Of a stretch of 64,000 bases of DNA, positions 23,591 to 36,773 are shown piece by piece. Position numbers and translations under genes: made by a program. The stretch's first letter is position 1. The number at the start of each line of letters is the position of its first letter. Source of the DNA: Straminergon stramineum. Taxonomy: Eukaryota; Streptophyta; Bryopsida; Hypnales; Calliergonaceae. The DNA lies in assembly GCA_963920665.1 (NCBI GenBank), contig OY987273.1, positions 6,202,501 through 6,266,500 on the forward strand, read 5' to 3'. Below the pieces are notes generated by a model that made no database searches, was not told the DNA's origin, and was given only the letters and a program-made list of their open reading frames with translations.

Positions 23591-24564
23591 AAAGTCATGT
23601 CAATCCAAGAACAAACATATCAGAAGATGTGAGCCATCTCCAACTCTAATGAAGTCAGACTTAATTGCATCTTCCATAGACTACAACTAATTTATCCTTC
23701 AATGTTGGTAGTTAGTTAATACTACAAAATCAGTCTATAAATACATATATTTTAGTAAGACTAATTAGACAAATTGAAAAGGGTTTTCCAAACCCTAAAC
23801 CCTAACCCTATTCCCTAAACCCTATAGAAAAACCATGGACCTTCTCCATGTATGCCACCCGAAAAGTAATGTACTTTTATTTTTTAGGGTGGATAAAATG
23901 ACAAACACATGTGAGTTGTTTTTCATTATATGTCGTAAAAAAGTTTGAACTCCTAAACCTTGTACTTGTAAGATATAAACCATTCAAAGTGTCATTTCCT
24001 AACTTTTTAATCTTCAATAAATTTAATATTCATTCACCCCTTCAAATGTGTTTTAAATCCCCTTGATGTATCAAGGGGAGGAATATATTGAAATTCCTAT
24101 ATTGGAGGATGGAAAATGAAATGATGAGGAGAAGGGCTTCCCCAAGTCTCCATTTCGTAAACCACTTTTTATGTAGATAAAAAGATTTCTTCTTCATGCA
24201 TTCCATGGTCTTAGTATTTCTTTTGTACATGGTTTCCCCCAAAAGAAAAGGTTTCCTCTAAATGTACTCCCTTCAAAAATTAAAATAGGAAATGGTTACG
24301 TTGAATTTTACATCACCGCAAGGATGGATGAAGGAGAAATGAAATGTTAGGAAGAAGGGCTTTTCCAAATCTCCACTTCCTAAACCAATTTTCTTTCTTT
24401 ATTACTTAATTAACTTTTGATCACTTAGTATTGAATGCCTCAATCTTAGGATTTTCTAGAGTTAATCCTCAGAAAAGGGGGGAGCAGTACTTGAAAAGTT
24501 TGAACACCTTCCCTCCAATTTGTAAGGGGGGAAAGTCAAAATCATGTTTTCTTGGGCCCTTGAT
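23591..24564. other. intergenic with telobox cluster
   Basis: Around 23794-23823 there are three to four CCCTAAA/CCCTAA copies in a row. The rest is AT-rich and unassigned. Confidence 0.45.
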
Positions 24565-24870
24565 TCACGGTTGCCCCATACATAGCCACCCCCATCGTCA
24601 TGAACTAGAAGACCTTTTTGAATCTAAGACCCACGGTCGCCCCATTACCCGTGGTCACCCAAAAAATGACTTGTGGTCGCCCTATATGCAGCTGCCTCCT
24701 ATACCCGCGGTCGCCTAGGAAATGACCTGTGGTCGCCCTATATGCAACTACCCCCCTATACCCACAATCACCCTACACCCAAGGTCTCCTTCCCTAAACT
24801 CTAATTTTTCCTAAATGGTAGTTTCTGGACAGTGGGACCCAGACCCGTGGTCGCCCAAGACCAGCACATG
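24565..24870 (+). repeat. GC-rich GGTCGCC-type tract, plus orientation
   Basis: Copies such as CCCACGGTCGCCCC, CCCGTGGTCACCC and ACCCGCGGTCGCC recur at 15-30 base spacing. The tract ends about 240 bases before the ATG at 25109 of a conserved-family gene. Confidence 0.6.
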
Positions 24871-25108
24871 CCCTCTTCCCACACATTCCCTAGGCAACTT
24901 CAGGTACTTAAGGGGATACTAGATTCCAAAGTCGCCACTTCCTTCGTTGTACCGTGCCTTTCATTCACCTTGAAGCGTCTAACTGTCGATTCATTGGTTG
25001 GAAGTTTGGGCACCTATACGTGTTGTGGCTTCCATGTTTACAAATTCATTTCTTCAGTTATATATCAACAAAAGTCTAGTTCTCTTTACGACAGAGCGAC
25101 ACAACAAG

Positions 25109-26667
25109 ATGACGAAGAAGAAAGGAGATCGCCATAGTAGGCAACGACGCACCCTTCTTGACCCAGCGGCTAAGGCATATCGGGGATGGCATCATGTAAA
25201 TTCCGATTGGACCTTGACGACTTGCAAGTTATTTGTGGATAGGTGCCATATCAACAAGTTATTCCCTTACCATCAACACATTCACCATGTGAAGCAAAAC
25301 CAAGCAAATCTTCATTACTGCAAGGATGATGCATTTGTCCAGAGATGTATTGAAGTGTATCGAGCATTGTATGGAAAGCAAAAAATTCCACGAAGCAAAG
25401 GCTCAATGGGCATATGCCAAATGGTATATGCAGAGTTACAATTGGAAAAAATGATAGATTGCAGGACCTTCAAGACATCCAAGATGTCACCCTTCCAACT
25501 ACGAAAGACATTCCAAGAGTAGGTCCTTCAAATAATCCTCGAGATGGGCTAGGGCCCAAAAAGAACATTATAGAAGGAGTGGCAGATGAAGATTATGTTT
25601 GGTCAACGTCAACTAGAGAATTAGACTCTAATGAAGAGCCATTGCCTGAACCTAGGGACAAGATGGAAGATACATCAATGGAAGAAAACTTAGCGTTGGT
25701 GGTATCAGAAGAAGGCAACATGCGATTGACCACACCAATGTATAGAGAACCTTTTATGTCTGTGGAACTGATAGGGGTCCATCGTCCCAAAGATGACAAA
25801 GTGTTCTATTATATGCAAGCTCACTAGCAGGAAATTAATGAAGATAGGTTGGATGGGGAGAGTGAAGCCGAAGAAGAGATTCCTTTGCCCTTGATGAATT
25901 TGCCTTCCATGGAAGTATTGTCTGAAATGGAACAAGAACATCAAGGTGTACTTGGAGAAGACAATAATCAGCGAACGAAAGAATCCTATAAAGTGGAGTT
26001 GGAGATGCTTTTAAAGGATCTCGAAGAAAAAGAAAGGGAATGTAAGATCATCGAGAAGCAGAGCGCACAAGAGATTCGGGTTGAAGATGTGGGCACCCTC
26101 AAAGAACTAATTCAAGATGGACAAACTCGTTTGGTAGCCCAACAAAGGGAAATGGAACAACTGGAACAATTTTACCTCAAATTCAATAAGGGAGAAGATG
26201 GAGGATCCAGTTCAAATGTCAATCCTATTATGGATGAACGGCTTCAAACAATAATGGGAAAATGTAGGATGGAAGAAAACAACCTTGCCATTGAAAAAGG
26301 AGGTGTGGAAAAGGCAAGATCAACATTGAACCGCTTGAAGGAGATGAAGGATGTAGACCCTATTGACTGGTTGTTGCAGTCAAATTCATTGTCTATGGAT
26401 GTTGAAGATTTGTCATCCACTATGGAAATAGAGAAGTTGAAGATGAAGTTAGCTTCTGTGAAAAGATTGGAACAGAAGTTGGAGGAAAAGATGTCGTGGC
26501 CAAAGGTACACATCAAGTTCATGTCATTGTTCAAGAAGTGGTGGATCCAAAATAAGATGTGGAACCATGACCTGACTCTTTTGAAGAGGAAAGAGAGAGT
26601 GGTAAGAGCCCAAATAGAACTAGAAAAGAAGAAAATGGAAGAACAAGGGGAAATGGATGGAGTATAA
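25109..26667 (+). pseudogene. conserved-family gene (CHI/NL-domain) with long coiled coil; one frameshift and one TAG
   Basis: From ATG at 25109 (MTKKKGDRH) the frame carries the family domain: AYRGWHHVNSDW, DRCHINKLFPY, NQANLHYCKDDAF, QRCIEVYRALYG, MVYAELQLEKMID. Near 25445-25475 the frame shifts by one base into a frame that continues to TAA at 26665-26667, broken only by TAG at 25825-25827 (AH-stop-QE). After an acidic linker, residues about 250-510 are strongly heptad-rich with Glu/Lys (LLKDLEEKERECKIIEKQ), a coiled coil. There is no RING. Only two lesions in 1.5 kb suggest a young copy. Function unknown; possible scaffold or DNA-binding protein of a mobile or low-copy gene family. Confidence 0.6.
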
Positions 26668-27544
26668 ATTAGGTGGCTCTTGTTTCTTTTATGACTATGT
26701 ACTTCTTCCAAGCTATATGAAGAAAAAGGTTTTGTCCTTATTTTTGTTGAAATACAAGAACGTTTATTTTAATTTTTTGTGAATGAAAATGTGATTGCAT
26801 TTGGATCCAAACATTTGAATTTTTGACAAATTTTGATGATTTCAAGTTATGTGAATGTTAATTTCTTGCAGAATTTGTGTAGTGCTTAAAAAAAAAAAGA
26901 ATTCTAGTAACTTTGAGTCTACACAAAGAACCCTTAATAAATTTAAGTTGCATTTTTTATGAGGGTTTCAATATAAGTTCATATGGTTGCATTTTTTTGT
27001 ATTTTAAGATATGGTTTGAACATATTGTAAATGACAGCATCCCCATGCTCTTCAACCCGTGAATGTATGGACTCTTCTTGAGATTTATAATTTGGGAAAA
27101 AACATCATGAAAAGGTACTCAAAAGAATACTTTTGGAATTGATAGAGAAATGGAAGTTATACATTTTGAGTTGTAGATTCCATGTATACGATTTGATCAA
27201 CCAATGTTGTCCTCCATTTTTCTGTTTAATTTGAAAGAGGAAGTTCTTAATTTTTTCAAAATTTAAGTATAAGTTAATTCTATTTATTTTTTATTAAGTT
27301 TGTTGGAATGGATTTGAAATGGGTTTTCCTTTATGTGGTAGTTTAAAAGAAAATTGTATTCTTTAAATCTATGACCATGTTCTTGAAAATCTTTTTTTTG
27401 AAGTATCTATAAATACCAAGTCAAACCCTTGGATAGGGTTTAGGGTTTAATAAAAATATCTATCTAAACTAGGATGACTTTCATCTAGAAACTCAGTGAT
27501 GGAACACTAACAGGTTACCAGAAATGGCCTTGGGTCCAAAGCAT
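26668..27544. other. 3' flank and intergenic, nothing recognised
   Basis: AT-rich with short A and T runs; a telobox-like TAGGGTTTAGGGTTTA sits near 27435-27450, shortly before the next GC-rich tract. Confidence 0.4.
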
Positions 27545-27900
27545 AAGTGCAGTCACCCTTCAAGTACTCGAAGTCACCGCTTGAGACCCATGGTCACCCC
27601 CCTTCTACCCGCAATTGCCCCGCCCGAGACCCGCAACTGCTCCACTTCTACCAACACTTGCCCCCCTTAGACCCACTGTCACCCCCTTCTACGTGCAGTC
27701 AGTCTACCCTAGACCCGTAGTCGCCCTCCTTGGACCCGCACTCGCCCCCCCTAGATCCGCAGTTGCCTTTGCATCCACACGCGCACTCCTAGTACAAACC
27801 GTCGACTCGTAGTCGCCTACAAGGTGATTCCACTTGTTATGAGGTCGCCCGTTTCTTGCACCCATTCTTGCTCTCAGTGGGTGACTTGCAGTACTAGCAG
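27545..27900 (+). repeat. GC-rich GGTCGCC-type tract, plus orientation
   Basis: Degenerate AGACCCGCAGTCGCCC-like copies precede the hAT relic. Many copies have lost the CpG (GTCACC, AATTGCC), consistent with old, methylated sequence. Confidence 0.55.
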
Positions 27901-27908
27901 GACTGCAG

Positions 27909-27914
27909 TATAAA
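27909..27914 (+). promoter_or_regulatory. TATA box in front of the hAT relic
   Basis: TATAAA lies directly after the GC-rich tract and is followed by GGGCCGG, similar to the TATA/GGCCC order at 744 and 3051. About 300 bases separate it from the first recognisable hAT coding sequence. Confidence 0.35.
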
Positions 27915-28221
27915 GCTGAAGGGCCGGACTTTGATTTTCACCTTGCTTCGGGGATGAACTCATGACTTGAATCTTTGAAAGAGGCTTCTTGCGGATGTTT
28001 GGTTCTTTGGAGGGTAATGACTTGGTTTGAGTGGTTTAAAAGACCATTCAAAGGAGGTGGCTTTGCCATTACTTTTTCTAAATCAAGGCTCTGATTCATA
28101 TGATAATATTGTTTTAAGAACCCATAGGCGAGGGACAATATGGTTGGTCGGGGTGAGGGGAGGAGGACTACCATTAACAATACGAGAAGAGCCACGAAGG
28201 AGTGGGACCCTTGGTTACTTG

Positions 28222-31200
28222 TAGACACTAACCATTAGTTTGCGGGAAATACACAGAGATGTGTTTTCTATGGGTGGACCTCTGTATTTGTACGAAAGCG
28301 GGAATTTTGTCACTTTGGATTTGGTGATAGGACTACATTGGAGAAATGTAAGAAAATCCCATGGGTAGTATTGCAAAAGTTTAGGACTTGTGGTGGGGTT
28401 GTTCTAAAGGAAATGAACTTTGAACAAATGCATGAGGAAGTTCCAGAATTTGATGTTGTGGATGAGACCATGGTAGAGCCTATGTTGGAGGGGGGTAGGA
28501 AAAGGTCAGAGGAGCCTAGTGCTACAAATGAACCAGTGCTTCCTAATATAAATTCAATAGATTCCACTCCTCAAACAATTTTGAGAAGGAGGAATAACCC
28601 TTCCATTTCTAGGCAAACTAGCACGGATGAGGCATTATAAAGTAGCATGAGAGCAAAGTTGGATACCATGTGGGCTTCCTTCTTTTATGAGGCTAGCATC
28701 ACGTTCAATGTTGCGCGCCATCCTGCCTTTGTGAAAGTAGTGAAAGAGATGGCGGCATCAAGACTATGATACCAATTGCCCTCATACAATGCTTTGCGTA
28801 CAAGAATGATAGAGCCAAAAGAAAGTGTTTCTAAAATGTTCACTGAGTGGACAAAGCACTCTATCAAAGTTTACGGAGTGACTATTTGTTCGGATGGTTG
28901 GTCTAATACTACTAGCCGTCCATTATTGAATTTAATGCTCGTGTGTCTTGCAGGGGATGTGATTCTTGGATCAGTAGACACCACGGGGGAGAAGAAGGAC
29001 ATTGCATACACAACCAATATGATGGCGCAATACATAGAAGAGGTTGGCCCCAAAAACATTGTCCAACTATGTACGGACAATGCCGCTATCATAACGGGGA
29101 CTTTGAAGGCGTTACAAGAGAAATATCCTTACATGTATACCCAAGGATGCACAACATACATTTTGGACTTGCGTTTGGAAGACTGGGCAAAAGATGACAA
29201 GGTGAAGCAGATAGTACGACGTTGGACGTAGATTGTAAAGTACATCAAGAGGTACCATTCCACATTGGCTCTCTTCTGAAAGTACTCTCCGAACAAGGCA
29301 TTGCGAATGCCTTCTAAAACATGCTTTGTGGTGAACTTCCTCATGATATCGCGTGTGGTGGAGTGCAAGTTAGCGTTGATTCGAGTGATAATGGATGAGA
29401 CATATGTACAATTTGAAGCTAGTTTGGAACGTCCTCAAAATGGAGATATATTGGAAATGCGAGCCCGTATAGCACAGGAGGACATTCATTCGGAATCTTT
29501 TTGGGTGGAGTGTGATAACTTTTTGCACATGGTGGAGCCCGTCCTTATTGCTCTCCGAGTATTTGATGGAAAAGCCCCAACAATGCCTAAGGCTTGGTTG
29601 GTTAGGAAGACTCTTGAAGAACACGTGAGGAGCTTGAGAAACAAACCTTTTTTTTTCTAAATGATGAAACTACGACGAACTTTGAGAAGCATTTCGAGGC
29701 TCATTGGAAATTGATGCTTACAGACCTACACTATGCAGGGGCACTCTTAAATCCTTCCTTGATTAAAGTAGGAACCCTTCGTAAGGACGGTGAGGTCAAA
29801 AGAGCCTTAAATCGGGTGCTTCAAAAAATGAGCAAGTCATTAGGATTATCATACATGGAGGCACTGCAGGAGCTCATCCAATTCGAAGAGAAGACACGCC
29901 CTTTTGACCCCTTAGAAGAGGCTCATGATTTACACAATGTAAGCTAATGCCTCATCAATGGTGGAATCTTGTCGGTGCTAATGTTCTCCCAAAAATTGCA
30001 ATGAGAGTTCTATCTTTGACGTGCTCAACATCATCATGTGAAAGGAATTGGAGCATGTATTCGTTTGTGCATAATAAAGTGCGAAATCGCCTAATGACAT
30101 CCAAGACGGAAGCATTGGTGTATATCTACACCAACAATAAACTTGAACGTGAGAAACATGGATGCAATCCTGCAATGTTTTACAAAAAGTACCTTGTGGA
30201 TGGAAATACCTCGGAAGAGAATGATGAGCCATTAGCTATAGGATCATTAAGGGATGGCGACCCAATCAGAATGGATCGAGCTGATGAGAACGTTAGGCTG
30301 GTAGAAGAGCACCTACGTGGAAATATGTAGGCAAGACTGATTCGTAGAGAAGACACTCCTCCACGAAGACACAACTATGGAAATACATTTATAGTTGAGA
30401 ATAATAGGTACTACTTTGAGGAGGAAGAGGTTCAATGTGCACCACAAAGGCCCCTGCAACCCTACTTCTTTGCTAGAGATAGGAATGTACCTCCTCCAAT
30501 AAATTCATCGCCGACAAGGGCAAGTAGTCTCAACAACCCCAATGAAGGCGAAAATAATCCAATGCCAACAAGAGCTGAGGAAGCAAGATCTCCAAATGTT
30601 GTAGATCAGGGTTCTACAAGGGTAATGAATCTACGAAGCGTTGCTCGAGTTGCTGAGGTAAGTGAAAGGCAAGAGGAGGCAACACCACCCACACACGTTG
30701 AAGATGTTGTGTATACAAGCAGTCCACTGTCTCCATTACAGAGCCCCTTAAGAACAGAAAATGTGGAATATGATTCAGTCTTGCCCTTGCAAGCTGTTAT
30801 GAACCGAAATCGTATTGTGCCTCTTAGTGGAGGAGGAAACGCAAACAATGCTAGGGCGACTAGGTCTATATCAACTCGTGTGACTAGGCCGCCCTTGCAT
30901 AATAAACCCCTTAGGATAGTTGATGATGAAGGCCATGCCTCTGCTCTGCAACCTACTCAACCCTCCTCAATTTCTAGCCCTGGAGAATCATCCTTGTTCA
31001 TGCGTGAAGGCACAAGAAGATAGAAAAAACAATTGAGGAAGACGTAGGAGAGGTTGCAAAGAAATCCCAAACATCAAAACCATGTTGTCCAAAGATTCAT
31101 CATGAGCGAAGCCAATTCCACTCAAAACATCAGGCAATCTAATGGAGGCGGACGACACCTTGCATCCAACCTTGATGGAACAACAGATGCATTGAGGTTG

Positions 31201-31416
31201 ACTAAATGATTGGTGCAAACTACCGGCAATGGTGTCATGGATACTGAAGTGTAGAACGTGAACTCAGAGGTAGAACATGAGGTGCAAAATGAACGAGTAC
31301 AAAAGGAAGACGATGAGAATGACAATTGTGATGATAGCTAAAGGGTGGAGGAGTCGGATGATGATTCTGACCCTAACGCTAATGAGGTGCCTAGTGATTA
31401 CACATTTTCACCGTAA
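28222..31416 (+). pseudogene. hAT-type transposase relic (BED remnant, DUF659, hATC) with long C-terminal extension
   Basis: The order fits plant hAT transposases: a BED-finger remnant ending in EKCKKIPWVVLQKFRTCGG (about 28337-28395), a DUF659-type core (SDGWSNTTSRPLLNLMLV, LCTDNAAIITGTLKAL; about 28870-29220), then LFRKYSPNKALRMPSK-like sequence (Arg as TGA at 29277) and the hATC dimerisation motif SSCERNWSMYSFVHNKVRNR (about 30022-30085). Two frameshifts (T-run near 29646, and near 29935) and stops at 28638 (TAA), 28767 (TGA), 29229 and 30328 (TAG) inactivate it; further TAG and TGA occur after 31021. After hATC a Pro/Ser/Glu-rich extension of roughly 380 codons continues in frame to TAA at 31414, longer than I expect for this family. 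Terminal inverted repeats and 8-bp target duplications were not found. Confidence 0.75.
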
Positions 31417-32284
31417 CTTTATAAATATAGATTTAGAGGTAGTGAAGTGGTAATGTAATGCTTTTGCATAATTTTGGTGTGTTGAAGTTTTCTAGCTTAA
31501 GTTCATAGGCAAATGGCCTATAGATGAGTTTTGTGTAGTATCTACTTTAGTATGAAAGCATGATAGTGTTAGAATTACAAAGTTCTATTTACTATCTTTA
31601 GTGTGGACTTCTACAGGTGTAGAAGTGGAGATCTTAACAAAGTTCATGGAAGTACAGTTGAAGTAGAAGTTCATTTATAAGATAGGGTCACTACTCTACA
31701 AGTGTGTACAACTTATAATTGCAATAATACTAATTATCCTTACTTTTTTCTTGTTTTTATATCTATTTTTGGTGTAATTATTATATCCAATTGCGATATT
31801 GGCTTCTACACTTCAATAGGAGTAGAAAATTTGAATTAGAAATTCCCAACCATATGTAATAAAAAAATGTAGAATTCGGAGGCTCCTATGAATGAGTGAA
31901 TGACCATAGAATGTGAAGTACTTAATTTAAGGCTTAGGACAATGCAATGGCTTATGGAAAGTGAAGGATCCTAAATCATGAGTAAGATTGAAATGGTTGT
32001 TATATCCATGTTTGCAATTGCAACGGCACACGAGGTTGCTCTTAACCTTTTACGGATGGACTAGTGAGTATGAAAGTCATCTCCGATGAAACTCTGTGAT
32101 GTGATGTACTTGCCTTTCCCCCTCACAAAAATACTCATTTCAGGTATGAGGACTCAATAAGATCTCTCTTTTGGGACCAAATTTTCAAAGATGGACAATT
32201 GCACTTATGTTGTATATTAGAAGTTTTTATCATCTACGGAACAAAAAAAATTCCTTGTGTATGGGATAAAGCCAAGATCGCCCT
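31417..32284. other. 3' flank of hAT relic, nothing recognised
   Basis: AT-rich, with GTAGAAGT-type words repeated loosely around 31608-31680. No gene supported. Confidence 0.4.
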
Positions 32285-32560
32285 TTTCCTTACACCTGCG
32301 GTCGCCTTTACACCCTTAGTCGCACTAGTTTGGACCCGTAATGGCCCTGGATTTTGGACCTGCAGTCACCCTCATTCTAGGACCTGTAGTCGCCCCACCT
32401 TACCCACAGTCGCCTTCATTCTAGGACCTGTGGTCGCCCCACCTTACCCATAGTTGCCTTAGATTTTGGACCCACAGTTGCCCTCATTCTGGAACCCGCG
32501 ATCGCCCCACCTTACCCGCATGCGCCCCACCCGTAGTCACCCATGGTGACGTGGTCAAAG
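32285..32560 (+). repeat. GC-rich GGTCGCC-type tract, plus orientation
   Basis: Includes an internal duplication (GTAGTCGCCCCACCTTACCC near 32389 and GTGGTCGCCCCACCTTACCC near 32431, with a third copy near 32500). No gene follows within 4 kb. Together with the tract at 27.5 kb it brackets the hAT relic, so the pair might be subterminal repeats of that element. Confidence 0.6.
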
Positions 32561-35500
32561 CTTTCCACGTTACTGCTAACAACCCGCCACACAAAATAAA
32601 ATTTTTGGCTGCCTTGCCCGAAAACCCTAAACCCTAATTTCGTACTCGTCAAATTTGTCTCGTACATGCCACACTTGTCTTATATGACATGCGACATCAG
32701 ATGAACAACTCGACACCCAAACCCCAAAACACGTTTGACAAAACAACCCTAGATAAATGTATTACTTTTCCCTTTTAAACAATGTTTTCTTCTAACCAAG
32801 TTCAACCAAGCCATACTATTTGATACATGTGTTTTATGAATCATTTTGGAGGAGGGCAATTCCACCTTCTTTCTCCTAAAATTAACTCTCCCATTCTTGC
32901 TTAGTTTTAGGGGGTCTTTTTAAATGTGTTTTCCAAGAAATTCAACTCGAATACAATGTCATGAACAAAACATTCTATGTCACCACTCAAAAGTGATTAA
33001 TATTCAATTTGGATGTACATGAGTAATCCAAATTAGAATTCTAAAATCCAAAATAAATGAAATTAATTACATAAATTGACCATAATTAGTTAGTCTCATG
33101 AATGATAACTCCCCTACTTATGAAACTCCAAATTTCTTCAAATTGGTGATAATTCACCCTTTACACATTTCTACATGTTTTATATCTATAGCTACTCTTT
33201 AGTAATAAAATGAACATCTAAAATTTATATTATAGGGATCCTAATTTATATATAGGTTTTTAAAAACACTTTAAGAACTCTCCAATAGAAAATTCATCAC
33301 AACATGTAGACCCTAAACCCTAAACCCTATACATGGTAGGAAATGTACAAAATATGTGCAAATGGATGGATTCCTAAATAATTTAACACATACAAGGCTT
33401 TTTTTCTATTCCTAAGCTAATCTTTTGGCCAAATCCTACACAATGTATGACAAATTAACAACATGACTTCATCCATGACATCAAAAAGTAATACTTAAAA
33501 TAGAAGATTCCACCTAGTAAAAACTACAAAGCCAAATGGAAATTGTCAAACATGATGAAATGTGGTTATCCAATTATCATTGATCTTGTGGTTGTAAACA
33601 ATGACCAAATCCGTCCTCATAAATGACCTCATGTTGCCAACACCAATGCATATGGAATATCAATATTGGACCCAAAAATTTATAACTAGCATGCTAGTCC
33701 AATTGCTTTCAAGTCATTGAACTATGATTGTTCTATGAATTTGCCATTTTTACTCCCTATGACAAAAGTAAGTAATTTTGTTTAGTGTTAGGCACCTTGC
33801 TCAAGAATGAACAACCCTTAGAGGCACCCCGCCGAGAATGAGTAAGCAACAATGCTTAGAGTGCAAGAGACCAACAATACATGGAGTCTACAGAAATAGA
33901 AGCGTCGTTGTTTGCAGAAGGGATCGATATTCATGACAACACAAGGGCTCTTACTACAAATATAGTAATTGAGATGGCTGACTTGATAGCCTATGCCGCT
34001 GAGCTACTTTAGAAATTGATTTCATTGGTTCCTTTGTGTACTATAATCTAGCTTTCCCTTTCTATGTGATCCCCTTTCTATGCGTTATCATGTATTGAAG
34101 CTGGTGAATGTGGATCTAAAGTACTTATATTTTGGCAAAATATTGCAACATTGCAAGTTTGAAAAATATTTTTGCTACAAAAGTATGTCCAATAAACTTC
34201 AATTCTATAAAAAAAACTTGGATTCAATCGCAACATTTAGAATGAGGATAGGATTACTAAATTATGTGATATGTGATAATGTAGTATTTTCTATACAATA
34301 CTTGTATAAATGTTGAAATTTGGATTACCACTACAGCATTTTATATCACCACTTTTGCACTTCATAAAAAACTCACTTGCCGAAGAGTTGAATTTGTAAC
34401 AGTTTAGTCTTGTATTTATAAATAAATGGCTTCATTAAACTATGTAATATGTCCTTAGTCATAAAGAAAAAATCATAAAGGGACTTAATGAAAGGGAGGG
34501 AAACAAACTCAAAATAAATAGCTATATACCCAAACGAATAAGTGTGACTTGAGGACCCACTTTTTAGTTATTTAGTTAATTAACATTATCAAGTAGGTAT
34601 TGGGATCCTTTTTAAATGTAAGTGTACAGAGAGACATGATAACATAAAAATGAAGGTAGAAAAATAGTACTTCACAAGAAAAAGATGTTGCATCATATAA
34701 CCAAATTTCCTTTTCGAGGGTGTAGTATTTCTAGGGTTAAGGGGTCCTAGTTTATACATTTAATATCATGCAATATGAATAATTTGGTCTCCAAGTTGTA
34801 ACTCTTTTCAAAACATCTTCACCCTAAACTCTAGGGCCAATATATAATTTAGTATATATATATACACACTCACATAAATTATAGTTTACAATGAAATGAC
34901 AAAATTCAAAATTTTGCAAGCCATTTGAAATAAAAAAGAAGATAAGACCTGAATTCAAAACTATTTGAAGACTACACTTTCTTAACCATAATTTCATATG
35001 TTTTTGCCTACCTTCACAAGTAAATCACCCTTGAAATTAAGTAGTCTACACAATTTTGTAAGTATCAATGAGAGAATCTTTCTAATTTTCATAGCCCCAT
35101 TATTCAATTTATTTTTGTCTACTATTGCTCACCTCATTAAAGAACTTCAATTTATTTTCCAAAATCAATGGTCATTTGGGATTACATACATATAATGCAC
35201 CTCACCTGTTGGCCAAAAAATAGACAGAGTCACCACCCAAATCTCAGAACAATTTGCACATTAGAATTTTGATTCATGACAGTACTTTACATGATGTCTC
35301 ATTTTATGAACAATGATCTCTTTGTATATACAAAAGGCCTTGTCTTATGAGATTTTTCTTATTTAAACAACAATTTAGAAGTTAGAAGTATTTGCACATT
35401 GTAATGCTATCCAATTCAACCACTACACCCTAACCCCTAAACTATAACTGTAACTGTAACCCTATACTATAAAATAGCTCTTACTACTCACCATGTACTC

Positions 35501-36773
35501 TAGAAGAGCTAAAATGATCAGTTATTGGTACTTCTAACTTAGTGATGCTGGAGTGAGATACTTTGAAACCTTGTGAGTGAGGGGTCACAAATTTATAACA
35601 TTGCATTATAAACTCTTGTGATTTTCACCAAAATCGACCTACATTCTTGTTGATTTGCATTACTACTGCGTTCAGGTGTTTTAGAAATATGTTATTCAAC
35701 TCACATTTTAGCAACACTCTGTTTGTGGTTGTGTACAGGCTGGATTTGAAATTGGGCATGACTAGTTCCTCAATGTGGCACAAGTGTAATCAACCTTGTT
35801 GGTTCCTATAGTCTTCATCTTTATTAATTACCATACTTGAAATTTGTGCATCCATATGAATATGCAACTTCTTTTATGATTCCAAAACAAAAGTATGTAG
35901 AACGTTACCCTAAATCCAAACAATAGCTACTTAGGGAGATTTTATGGTTTGGAAAATATCAAAAGGTTTACAAACATTGAGAGGACACCAACCAGCCTCA
36001 ATAGTTTCTACTTGGTTGCAAATTGTTCCTAAACAAGTATACTCAAATCCCAACTAATTTGTCAACAACAACTCAAACATATTTCTTTGACCTTGTGAAG
36101 AGAACTTCATGAAATCTTAGTATATAGCTAAAATCCTCTAAATTTCAGTAACACGACAGAAATATGTGCACCAAGACTCACCCTCAAATTTATACACAAC
36201 AAATCCAAAATTTGTGAGAACAAATAACCTCATATTGTAGTCTACGACCTGTGAATGATCCCAACAACATTGAAAATGAGATTGGGAAACTTCATTACGT
36301 AAGAGACTAGTTCATCAATAAGACAAACCTTAAACCTCCTAAGTATCATGAGCACTATTTTCATCAGTAGCCGTGAACACCTCATTTTGCAGATTGGACC
36401 TAAATCCTCACTGAATCCCCAAATTAGGCACTTGAAAAATGATAACTCACCAAGATTCTTGATTCAAAATCTAGACAAAATACTAAACTACTCCAAAATA
36501 AAAAGTACTTACAACCACTAAGTAGAAGCCAGAAAGAGCCAAAGAAAAAGTTGAAAGCACTCATGACACATCTATTCTTGCATAAAGAAACCAACATATA
36601 GAAAAGATGGCAAAACCTAGTCACGTGTTGGACATTCAAAGACAAATAAGTCCTGCAAATTCTTCATTAATAACTTTTCTTACAAAAAGAGCCAAGGGAA
36701 AAGATGCTAGGTTTCTAAAGTGTCCACTTTTGCCCTTAAAATTAATCAACCTAACCCATCATGGGTTGCACAC
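32561..36773. other. gene-poor AT-rich region with teloboxes
   Basis: CCCTAAACCCTAA occurs at about 32623 and CCCTAAACCCTAAACCCTA at about 33310, with others near 35430. One tRNA-like segment is listed separately. Open frames are short and AT-driven. Nothing else supported. Confidence 0.45.
33920..34012 (-). mobile_element. possible tRNA-derived SINE fragment
   Basis: The minus strand reads TAGCTCAGCGGCATAGG, a good A-box, and about 76 bases later ATATCGATCCC, a poor B-box. Spacing is long for a tRNA without an intron, and no cloverleaf was drawn. A decayed tRNA-like promoter is the simplest reading. Confidence 0.3.

Noticed and set aside
33920..34012. Functional tRNA gene
   Set aside because: The A-box is good but the B-box is poor, the spacing is long and no cloverleaf could be drawn; kept only as a possible SINE fragment.
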